Shown: piece after piece, positions 54,001-60,740 of the stretch
How the letters are laid out: every line of letters starts with the position of its first letter
Numbering within the stretch: position 1 is the stretch's first letter
Source: Candidatus Altimarinota bacterium
GTDB taxonomy: Bacteria > Patescibacteriota > Gracilibacteria > UBA4473
Reading direction: 5' to 3'
NCBI GenBank assembly: GCA_023143095.1
Contig: JAGLIF010000006.1
Location: 92,263 to 156,262 of the forward strand
DNA length: 64,000 nt
Program-made: the position numbers and the translations under genes
The notes under the pieces: model-generated
Told to the model about the DNA's origin: nothing
What the model saw: only the letters and a program-made list of their open reading frames with translations
Database searches by the model: none

Positions 54001-54279
54001 ATGTTATTTAAACCAAAAAAAAACGATAACGATAAAAAAAGCAAAGATTCCAAGTCTTTGATAACAGGGATTGTTGTAGGAGGTGCTGTGGGGTCGGTTC
54101 TTTCTTTGCTTTTTGCACCAGACAAAGGAAAAAATACTAGGAAAATTGTAGGAAAAAAGGGAAAAGAGTTATATGAAAAAGGAAAGACGAAAGCAGAAGA
54201 ATTTTTGGACAAATATAATAAAGAGATTAAAGAAAAAATAGAAGAGGAGGAGATAAAAAAGAAGGAAGAAGAAAGGTAG
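54001..54279 (+). CDS. YtxH domain protein
   Basis: 92 residues from ATG at 54001; a GTG at 53980 in frame could also start it, 12 bases after the -10 box. A basic N-terminus is followed by a glycine-rich hydrophobic segment ending in the YtxH signature (LITGIVVGGAVGSVLSLLFAPDKGKNTR), then a Lys/Glu coiled-coil tail. YtxH-type proteins are small stress-associated membrane or envelope proteins of unclear biochemistry. Its 3' end is duplicated in remnant form at 55112. Confidence 0.75.
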   Translation: MLFKPKKNDNDKKSKDSKSLITGIVVGGAVGSVLSLLFAPDKGKNTRKIVGKKGKELYEKGKTKAEEFLDKYNKEIKEKIEEEEIKKKEEER

Positions 54280-54302
54280 AAGCTAAAATTAATTCCAACA
54301 CC

Positions 54303-54331
54303 TTGACAAAAAGAGGTATTTAAATTATATT
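54303..54331 (+). promoter_or_regulatory. promoter of leader-RNA unit 1
   Basis: TTGACA (54303-54308), 17 bases, TATATT (54326-54331). It gives a leader of about 165 bases before the ATG at 54506. The second unit has the same arrangement at 55206. Confidence 0.7.
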
Positions 54332-54387
54332 GTGCTTCCTAGTATTAATTGGGGATGGTATAATTGTTCTTTGATTTCTCGGTTTGT

Positions 54388-54459
54388 GAAGAGGGGCGTG
54401 AGTGTGTGTAACGGACAGGATTTTTAGATATCTGTTTGTTCGCACTTACGCATCTCTTC
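54388..54459 (+). promoter_or_regulatory. structured leader RNA, copy 1
   Basis: A 72-base element folding into one long hairpin: outer stem GAAGAG/CTCTTC (6 pairs), a 2x2 internal loop, middle stem GCGTGAGTGTG/CGCACTTACGC (11 pairs, two of them G-U), a three-base bulge, inner stem AACGGACAG/CTGTTTGTT (9 pairs, two G-U), and a 13-base apical loop. It is identical in the second copy at 55281-55352 while the flanking DNA has diverged. Lies in the 5' UTR before a strong Shine-Dalgarno. I do not recognise it as a known riboswitch. Confidence 0.65.
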
Positions 54460-54505
54460 GCAGGGAAATTTTTAATTTTTTTAGATTAGAAGGAGAAAAA
54501 CGAAA

Positions 54506-54925
54506 ATGAAAAAGACAAATATGAAGATAGGAATATTGGTTTTTTTAGGTTTATTAATTGTTTGGGGAATCTTTCCAGTATCAATTTCTGCATTTGCCCT
54601 ACAGGCGGGGATAGAAAAGTTTTTGCAAAAAGGTGTTTATGGGGAATGTATTTCGCTTGATTCTAGTTTAATTCTTTATGAAGGATTAGAATTAGTTTAT
54701 ACAGAAAAAGATGGAGTAGATCATTTTCATAATCCAGTTCAGCTTCATTTCTTGGCTTTCTGGATAGAAGAAGTAGCTTCTGTAGAAAGCAGAGAGGAGA
54801 ATGAGAATTTCTTTTTGTTTAAAAAATATGGAGCGAACGAATCTCTGTTGGAACTTTATGCCAAAAAAATGGGCATTGAAGGAATGTCACCAAAGGGACT
54901 GAGTGAATGGTTTTTTTGGCAATAA
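54506..54925 (+). CDS. small exported protein behind structured leader, paralog 1
   Basis: 139 residues, no known family. A hydrophobic N-terminal segment (residues about 7-32, IGILVFLGLLIVWGIFPVS) ends in SAFA-LQ, a plausible signal-peptidase site; otherwise it is a membrane anchor. The mature part is acidic and ends in the aromatic motif SEWFFWQ, shared with paralog 2. A clear Shine-Dalgarno (AGAAGGAG) lies nine bases before the ATG, unlike most genes here. Its own promoter, structured leader and terminator make it a self-contained unit. Confidence 0.75.
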   Translation: MKKTNMKIGILVFLGLLIVWGIFPVSISAFALQAGIEKFLQKGVYGECISLDSSLILYEGLELVYTEKDGVDHFHNPVQLHFLAFWIEEVASVESREENENFFLFKKYGANESLLELYAKKMGIEGMSPKGLSEWFFWQ

Positions 54926-54951
54926 ATAAATGATATACCTGTGAAGAATCG

Positions 54952-55001
54952 GTGGAGAGAGCAGAAGTTTTGACTTACTGCTCTCTCCCCACTTTTTTAT
55001 T
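54952..55001 (+). terminator. intrinsic terminator of unit 1
   Basis: A long stem, GTGG-AGAGAGCAG against CTGCTCTCT-CCCCAC with small bulges, then TTTTTTATTT. A second short hairpin CGTG-GGA-CACG with eight T follows at 55006-55028. The same pair recurs after unit 2. Confidence 0.75.
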
Positions 55002-55041
55002 TACTCGTGGGACACGCGGTTTTTTTTGAATTGTTTGTAGT

Positions 55042-55111
55042 TTTGTGCAATTTTCATTACGGAAATTTTTTCGCAACTGTTCAAAATGGTTGCTGGGGGG
55101 ATTGTTTTTGG
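55042..55111 (+). pseudogene. prsW fragment from tandem duplication
   Basis: Seventy bases match 53376-53445 of the PrsW-like gene with four differences. It ends at TTTTTGG, where it joins ytxH-derived sequence that also begins after TTTTTGG. Confidence 0.8.
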
Positions 55112-55205
55112 ATAAATATAATAAAGAGATTAAAGAAAAAATAGAAGAGGATGAGATAAAAAAGAAGGAAGAATAAAGGGAGAAACTAAAATAAATTTCA
55201 ATCTA
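55112..55205 (+). pseudogene. ytxH 3'-end fragment from tandem duplication
   Basis: Matches the last third of the YtxH-like gene from 54209 with few differences, including its Lys/Glu coding stretch, and runs into the promoter of unit 2. Confidence 0.8.
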
Positions 55206-55234
55206 TTGACAAAACGCGACAGTTAAACTACATT
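55206..55234 (+). promoter_or_regulatory. promoter of leader-RNA unit 2
   Basis: TTGACA (55206-55211), 17 bases, TACATT (55229-55234), the same layout as unit 1. Confidence 0.65.
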
Positions 55235-55280
55235 GAATTCCCTAGTATTGGTATCATTGTTCTTTGACTTTTCGGTTTGT

Positions 55281-55352
55281 GAAGAGGGGCGTGAGTGTGT
55301 GTAACGGACAGGATTTTTAGATATCTGTTTGTTCGCACTTACGCATCTCTTC
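55281..55352 (+). promoter_or_regulatory. structured leader RNA, copy 2
   Basis: All 72 bases are identical to copy 1 at 54388-54459, with the same three stacked stems. The flanks differ by substitutions and small indels. Confidence 0.65.
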
Positions 55353-55395
55353 GCAGGGTAAAATTTTTTTTAGACTAGAAAGGAAAAAAACGAAA

Positions 55396-55806
55396 ATGAA
55401 AAATACAAAAGGAATATTAGTTTTTTTGAGTTTTTTAATTGTTTGGGGAATTCTTCCAGTATCAATTTCTGCATTTGCCCTACAAACGGGGCTAGAAAAG
55501 TTTTTGCAGAAAGGTATTCATGGGGAAGGTATTTCGCTGGACCTTAGTTTAATTCTTTATGAAGGACTGGAAGTGGTTTACTCAGACAAGGAAGGAGTAG
55601 ATCATTTTTATAATCCAATCACCTCAATATCTTTTTGGCTGGAGGAGGAAGATTTTTTTGAAGAGGAGAAAGAGGAGTTCTTTTTGTCTGTAGGATTGAA
55701 TATGGACGAAGATTTTTTAGAAACTTCCGCTAGGAAAATAGGGATTTTTGAAAAAATGCCACCAGATGGTGCACCTCTTTTTAGTGAATGGTTTTTTTGG
55801 CAATAA
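55396..55806 (+). CDS. small exported protein behind structured leader, paralog 2
   Basis: 136 residues, clearly homologous to the 54.5-kb protein. The N-terminal hydrophobic segment, PVSISAFALQ, the LEKFLQKG block and the final FSEWFFWQ are shared. The middle (about residues 75-125) has diverged with insertions and is very acidic (EEEDFFEEEKEEFF). An AAAGGA ribosome site precedes the ATG. Function unknown. Confidence 0.75.
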   Translation: MKNTKGILVFLSFLIVWGILPVSISAFALQTGLEKFLQKGIHGEGISLDLSLILYEGLEVVYSDKEGVDHFYNPITSISFWLEEEDFFEEEKEEFFLSVGLNMDEDFLETSARKIGIFEKMPPDGAPLFSEWFFWQ

Positions 55807-55832
55807 ATAAATGATATACCTGCGAAGAATCG

Positions 55833-55882
55833 GTGGAGAGAGCAGAAGTTTTGACTTACTGCTCTCTCCCCACTTTTTTATT
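55833..55882 (+). terminator. intrinsic terminator of unit 2
   Basis: Identical stem and T-run to the unit 1 terminator, again followed by a short CGTG-GAA-CACG hairpin with a T-run. Confidence 0.75.
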
Positions 55883-56074
55883 TACTCGTGGAACACGCGG
55901 GTTTTTCATAGTGTTTGTTTATAGTTTTGTATCCTAAATTTTGCTTGTTTCTACTCTAGAAAATAAAAATAGAGAAAATTTGCTTGCAAAAAAATGAAAG
56001 TTTGGCAAAAATGACAAGCTTATTTTTGTTTTATAGAGATTTGTTAACACCTGCTAAATAAAAAACTTTTAAAA

Positions 56075-58048
56075 ATGGATGGAAAACCTTTCAAACTTGT
56101 TTCGGATTTTAAGCCAACAGGAGATCAGCCAAAGGCAATAGAAAAACTTTTAAAAGGATTAAAAAAAGAAGAAAGACACCAGACTCTTTTGGGTGCGACC
56201 GGAACAGGAAAGACTTTTACTATGGCGAATATTATTGAAAAGGTACAAAAACCAACACTGATTTTGGCACATAATAAAACACTCGCTGCACAGCTTTGTG
56301 CAGAGTTCCAACAGTTTTTTCCAGACAATGCCGTGAGCTATTTTGTTTCTTATTACGACTACTACCAGCCTGAAGCGTATATGGCAAAAACAGATACTTT
56401 TATAGAAAAAGAGTCGACGATTAATGAAGAAATCAGCAAGTTTCGTCATGCTGCAACGACCAATCTTTTGACACGAAAAGATACGATTGTTATCAGTTCG
56501 GTTTCTTGTATTTATGGACTGGGGGATAAAGAATCCTATAAAAAACTTTCTTTTGAGATAAAAACAGGGGAGGCTTATCCACGAAAAAAATTGTTAAGAA
56601 AGTTGGTGGATATCCAATACGAACGGGTAAAAATAGATTTTAAACGAGGAAGTTTTGAGGTACTAGGAGATGTAATCACTATTTTTCCACCAGATATAGA
56701 TAACGCTTTTCAGTTTGAGTTTTGGGGGGATGAGTTAGAAAAAATAACAGAAATAGATGGTTTTACAGGAACTCCGATTGAAGAATTAACGGCAGTTAGA
56801 ATTTTTCCAGCAAAACATCAGGTAACTACACAAGAAGTTATTGAGCGGATTACAAAAGAAATAGAAGTTGATCTCAAGATTAGAGAGAAGGAACTTCGAG
56901 ATTCGGGGAACGGGTTAGCGGCGCATCGTATTTTACAACGAACGAATTATGATATTGAAATGCTTAGAGAAATGGGGTATGTAAACGGAATTGAGAACTA
57001 CACCCGGTATCTTTCAGGAAAAAAACCAGGAGAACCACCAGCAACACTTATTGATTATTTTGATAAAGATTTTTTGTGTTTTATCGACGAATCACACATT
57101 TCAATTCCACAAATTGGAGGGATGTTCAACGGAAACCTGTCTAGAAAAGAATCGTTGATTACGCATGGATTTCGATTGCCAAGTGCGTTAGATAATCGTC
57201 CATTGAAATTTGAAGAATTTGAAAAGAAATTAAAACAGGCAGTGTATGTTTCTGCAACTCCTGGAAAATATGAATATGCACATTGTAAAAAGACGCAAAT
57301 CATTGAGCAAATTATTCGACCGACAGGGCTTCTTGATCCTCAGATAGAAGTGCGTCCAACAAAATATCATGTAGATAATGTGTTGGAAGAAATAAAAAAG
57401 ACGATCAAGAAAAACGAGAGAGTTTTGGTAACAACGGTGACAAAAAAAGGAGCTGAAGATCTCTCAGAATATTTATTAGAAAATGGGATAAAAGCAAAAT
57501 ATTTGCACTCGGAAATAGAGACCTTGGAACGAATTGAAATTCTTACTTCTTTGCGAAAAGGAGAAATTGATGTAGTGGTAGGAATTAATCTTTTGAGAGA
57601 AGGTTTGGATCTTCCAGAAGTTTCTTTGATTTGTATTTTAGATGCTGACAAGCGTGGCTTTTTGAGATCCAGAGATGCACTTCTTCAAATTGTAGGAAGA
57701 GCAGCGAGGAATTCTGGAGGAAGGGTTATCATGTATGCTGATGAAATAACGGAGGCGATGGAAGCTGCGATTACAGAAACGAATCGTCGTCGGAAAATTC
57801 AGGAGACTTATAATAAAAAATACGGAATTATACCAAAAACAATTATTAAAAAAATTGTAGATATTTCAAAAGATCTTTCAGGAGGAAAAGCAAGAGATTT
57901 CAAAAAAGTTTCAAAGAAAGGTGATATTAAAAAACTTATCAAAGAATTGGATAGTGAAATGGCTATTTCTACGCAAAATCTTGATTTTGAAAGGGCTGCA
58001 GCACTTAGAGACGAAATTTATGAACTAGAAAAAAAGATGCGAAAATAA
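56075..58048 (+). CDS. uvrB: excinuclease ABC subunit B
   Basis: Damage-verifying helicase of nucleotide excision repair. 657 residues: Walker A GATGTGKTFT (39-48), beta-hairpin region YYDYYQPEAYM, helicase motifs DESHISIPQIGGMF, YVSATPGKYE, HSEIETLERIEIL, VGINLLREGLDLPEVSLICILDADKRGFLRS, QIVGRAARNSGG, and the UVR domain (LDSEMAISTQNLDFERAAALRDEI) at the C-terminus. uvrA and uvrC are not adjacent. Its stop begins a dispersed motif copy. Confidence 0.97.
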   Translation: MDGKPFKLVSDFKPTGDQPKAIEKLLKGLKKEERHQTLLGATGTGKTFTMANIIEKVQKPTLILAHNKTLAAQLCAEFQQFFPDNAVSYFVSYYDYYQPEAYMAKTDTFIEKESTINEEISKFRHAATTNLLTRKDTIVISSVSCIYGLGDKESYKKLSFEIKTGEAYPRKKLLRKLVDIQYERVKIDFKRGSFEVLGDVITIFPPDIDNAFQFEFWGDELEKITEIDGFTGTPIEELTAVRIFPAKHQVTTQEVIERITKEIEVDLKIREKELRDSGNGLAAHRILQRTNYDIEMLREMGYVNGIENYTRYLSGKKPGEPPATLIDYFDKDFLCFIDESHISIPQIGGMFNGNLSRKESLITHGFRLPSALDNRPLKFEEFEKKLKQAVYVSATPGKYEYAHCKKTQIIEQIIRPTGLLDPQIEVRPTKYHVDNVLEEIKKTIKKNERVLVTTVTKKGAEDLSEYLLENGIKAKYLHSEIETLERIEILTSLRKGEIDVVVGINLLREGLDLPEVSLICILDADKRGFLRSRDALLQIVGRAARNSGGRVIMYADEITEAMEAAITETNRRRKIQETYNKKYGIIPKTIIKKIVDISKDLSGGKARDFKKVSKKGDIKKLIKELDSEMAISTQNLDFERAAALRDEIYELEKKMRK

Positions 58049-58066
58049 GGAAACACTAAGTTTTAA
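58046..58066 (+). repeat. dispersed motif copy at the uvrB stop
   Basis: TAAGGAAACACTAAGTTTTA begins at the uvrB stop codon. Confidence 0.5.
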
Positions 58067-58120
58067 ATTTATCCATTCAGAGTGTTAAATGTAAAATTGG
58101 AAATAGGATTTCGCAGTTTG

Positions 58121-58140
58121 TTTTTTCAGTGTTTTCTTAA
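58121..58140 (-). repeat. dispersed motif copy, reverse orientation
   Basis: Reverse complement TTAAGAAAACACTGAAAAAA, between uvrB and porA. Confidence 0.5.
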
Positions 58141-58201
58141 TCGATTGAAGAATGAATATATTATTTGGAAAAAGAGTTATTTTTAGTTAGAAATTACTTA
58201 A

Positions 58202-58243
58202 GTTATGTACTTATTATAATCATGATTATAATAAGTACATAAC
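58202..58243. repeat. 42-bp perfect palindrome
   Basis: Two 21-base arms without spacer; the left arm starts GTTATGTACTTATTATAATC and the centre is TCATGA. It lies between the convergent uvrB and porA genes. It could extrude as a cruciform, act as a bidirectional RNA hairpin, or be a protein-binding or recombination site. Confidence 0.85.
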
Positions 58244-58312
58244 ATTATTAAAATGAGTTCTTGTTGTCGTAGGAATGAGGTATTTACTCGCGTTTGCAAA
58301 GAGGAAAAGGGG

Positions 58313-59500
58313 TCAGTCTTCTCTTAAATTTATCCATTTTGGTTCTTGTGGGAGGTTGTCAAAATCTCGCACTATTTCGGCGAAATCTTCAAAAGTTGTT
58401 TCTCTTGAACCAAGTCCGTAGATGACATTTTTGATTTGAGGACATATTTTTTCTTCGTAGAAAAGTGCTGAAATTTCAGAGCAAAGAGTACCGTGTGTGG
58501 CACCAGCTGGACTCATCCGATCAAGGATAAGTACACGCTTGAATTGTTTAAGTGATGTTAGCAGATCATTAGCTGGAAAAGGACGAAATACTTTTGGACG
58601 AATCATTCCTACCTTGAGACCTTGAGATCGGAGAAGATTGATTGTTCGTCGGATTGTTCCAGCAGTTGAGGCTAAAACAACAATAGCGATATCAGCATCC
58701 TTTGTTTGATATTCGTCGAGCAAATTGGAGTTTCCTCGTTTGAAAGTTTTAGCAAAATCATCAAAAATTTCTTTTGTTTTTTCTTCCGCATTTTTTATCC
58801 CTTCAAGTTGGGCGCGACGATGTTCCATATAGAAATTTGGTTTATCAAAAGTACCGTAAGAAACGGGGTTTTCAATGTCCAAAAGAGAATTTAAAACAAG
58901 ATGTTCACCTACAAATTTTTGTACAGCCTTATCGCTTTCTATTAAAACATTAATTTTAGTATGCGTTGTTTGAAAACAGTCCATGCACACCATAATGGGT
59001 GTTCGCACTTTTTTGTCTTCGGCAATTCGATAGGCACAAAGCAAAAAATCATACATTTCTTGTGCATTTTCTGCAAAAAGCTGAATCCAACCAGCATCTC
59101 TCACGGACATTATATCATTGTGATCACAGTGGATAGACAGAGGCGCTCCCAAACTTCGATTTCCATTTATAAGTACGATGGGTAGTCGCATTCCAGATGC
59201 GTTCCAAATAACTTCATTCATAAGAAGAAGACCTTGGCTAGCAGTGGCGGTACAAGCACGAGATCCAGCAGCAGCAGCCCCAATACAGACAGACATGGCG
59301 GCATGCTCAGACTCTACGCAAACATACTCAGTGTCTACCTCTCCATCCGCGACGAAATGAGAAAATTTTTCTCCAATATAGCTTGTTGGGGTAATGGGAT
59401 AAAATCCAAAAACATCAGGATTTATTTGTCGTAATGCTTCGGCAGCAGAATGGTTTCCGTCTAAGACAAGCTCAGTTTGTTTTGTGAATTTCTGTTTCAT
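58313..59500 (-). CDS. porA: 2-oxoacid:ferredoxin oxidoreductase alpha subunit
   Basis: 395 residues of the pyruvate:ferredoxin oxidoreductase alpha type: GNHSAAEALRQINPDVFGFYPITPTSYIGE at the start, EYVCVESEHAAMSVCIGAAAAGSRACTATASQGLLLM, then a C-terminal domain with VGMIRPKVFRPFP. Works with gamma, delta and the TPP-binding beta subunit to make acetyl-CoA and reduced ferredoxin from pyruvate. The gene order is G-D-A; no beta gene follows, only a palindrome-containing gap. The start codon lies within a dispersed motif copy. Confidence 0.92.
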   Translation of the reverse strand: MKQKFTKQTELVLDGNHSAAEALRQINPDVFGFYPITPTSYIGEKFSHFVADGEVDTEYVCVESEHAAMSVCIGAAAAGSRACTATASQGLLLMNEVIWNASGMRLPIVLINGNRSLGAPLSIHCDHNDIMSVRDAGWIQLFAENAQEMYDFLLCAYRIAEDKKVRTPIMVCMDCFQTTHTKINVLIESDKAVQKFVGEHLVLNSLLDIENPVSYGTFDKPNFYMEHRRAQLEGIKNAEEKTKEIFDDFAKTFKRGNSNLLDEYQTKDADIAIVVLASTAGTIRRTINLLRSQGLKVGMIRPKVFRPFPANDLLTSLKQFKRVLILDRMSPAGATHGTLCSEISALFYEEKICPQIKNVIYGLGSRETTFEDFAEIVRDFDNLPQEPKWINLRED

Positions 59501-59512
59501 AGTGTTTACTTA
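59498..59512 (-). repeat. dispersed motif copy bridging porD stop and porA start
   Basis: On the gene strand TAAGTAAACACTATG: the porD stop, nine motif bases, then the porA ATG. Confidence 0.5.
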
Positions 59513-59872
59513 AAAATCATCTTGATAATCTTCAACGAAAAAGAGTGCGTGTTTTTTGGGATCAGGGTTTTTATTGGCTGGACATGCTTCAATACAAAAA
59601 CCACAATCTTTGCAGTGCATGAGGTCAATGCCATCCATGTTTCCGTTTTTATCAAAAAGAATACAAGAGTCGGGGCACACAGGCCAACAAAGACCGCAAT
59701 TAATACAGTTTTCTTTCACAAAGACTAATTTTTTGGGTACCCAATTTCCAGTTTCATAGAGTTCGGAATTTCCAGCATTTTTAACAACATGACCTTCTTT
59801 TTCAAGAGATTGCCAGCTTGTCCCCTCGGGAGTTAGATTTGAGCAAATAACTTTAAATTTTTTTTTAGACAT
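59510..59872 (-). CDS. porD: 2-oxoacid:ferredoxin oxidoreductase delta subunit
   Basis: 120 residues with two 4Fe-4S ferredoxin motifs: CINCGLCWPVCPDSC and CKDCGFCIEACPANKNP. It carries electrons from the catalytic subunits to free ferredoxin. It begins 12 bases after the porG stop, and porA follows after nine bases. Confidence 0.92.
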   Translation of the reverse strand: MSKKKFKVICSNLTPEGTSWQSLEKEGHVVKNAGNSELYETGNWVPKKLVFVKENCINCGLCWPVCPDSCILFDKNGNMDGIDLMHCKDCGFCIEACPANKNPDPKKHALFFVEDYQDDF

Positions 59873-59884
59873 GTGAGGAGAAAA

Positions 59885-60469
59885 TTATTTTATTTTTTTT
59901 ACTTCGGACATTCCACGGACAAATCCTTTTAAGTTTTTTTCCACAACAGAAGGGGCAAAGGAATTAGAAAGAGATTTATTCAATAGAGTTTTCATTTTTT
60001 TGTGATCTAAGCCTAAAATTGTAGTGAGTCCTCCCATCATCGCTACATTTGGGATGTTTCTTTTGATCGTATCTAAGGCGATTTTGGTGGCATTGAGATG
60101 AAAAATAGTTCCTTGAAATTTTTTATTAAAAAGAGATGCCCCTTCTTTTGAAGTGTTGATAACAAGAGTTCCAGTTGGATTTAGATGTTTGAGAATATCC
60201 ACATAATCAAGTTCTTTCCCAAGAAGGGTTGGGTCAAGCAAGACAACTAAGTCAACTGTTGTTAAGTGTGCTGGATCGTCTAGAATTTTTGCACTTTTGG
60301 AAATTCGGTTAAAGACTACCACTGGAGCACCTCGTTTCTCTGCACCAAAATCAGGAAAACTTTGTACCTTGTAACCGAGAGTAGCACATGCTTCACCAAA
60401 AAAAGTAGCGGCAGTTACGGCACCTTGTCCAGCACGAGAATGCCAACGAACGCATAATTCTGATTTCAT
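59885..60469 (-). CDS. porG: 2-oxoacid:ferredoxin oxidoreductase gamma subunit
   Basis: 194 residues matching the gamma subunit: RWHSRAGQGAVTAATFFGEA, VQSFPDFGAEKRGAPVVVFNRIS, and IPNVAMMGGLTTILG. First gene of the por cluster. Its presence beside alpha and delta marks a four-subunit enzyme type, so the missing beta subunit must be encoded elsewhere if the enzyme works. Confidence 0.92.
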   Translation of the reverse strand: MKSELCVRWHSRAGQGAVTAATFFGEACATLGYKVQSFPDFGAEKRGAPVVVFNRISKSAKILDDPAHLTTVDLVVLLDPTLLGKELDYVDILKHLNPTGTLVINTSKEGASLFNKKFQGTIFHLNATKIALDTIKRNIPNVAMMGGLTTILGLDHKKMKTLLNKSLSNSFAPSVVEKNLKGFVRGMSEVKKIK

Positions 60470-60725
60470 ATCATAAAAAGTTTAGTATTTCAGAGAAATT
60501 CCCACAAGAAAATCTTTATCAAAATTTTAAAATAAACTTGTATTAAGAATATTAAGATTTTTGTAAAAAAGAGAGATTCAAAACATTAAAAAGATGCAAT
60601 TAGAAGAGTGTTTATTATATTTTTTTTTATAATTAAAAATTGTTTATATTTTTTGAAGTTTAACTAAAAAATACAAGGGAAACAATTTGCTTTTAGTCTT
60701 TACACATTGATAATAATTAAAAGAA

Positions 60726-60731
60726 TATAAA
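60726..60731 (+). promoter_or_regulatory. -10 box of the surface protein gene
   Basis: TATAAA ends nine bases before the ATG at 60741. The -35 is not clear (TTTACA at 60699-60704 is 21 bases upstream). Confidence 0.4.
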
Positions 60732-60740
60732 TTTTTCTCA

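Larger units (their letters stand above)
54926..55395. other. 470-base gap between the two paralogs
   Basis: No intact gene. In order it holds the terminator of unit 1, a second short hairpin with T-run, a fragment of the prsW gene, a fragment of the ytxH gene, the promoter of unit 2 and the second structured leader. Confidence 0.7.

Noticed and set aside
58254..58328. 24-codon ORF with three cysteines upstream of the porA end
   Set aside because: It overlaps the porA 3' end antisense, has no ribosome site and no resemblance to PorB.
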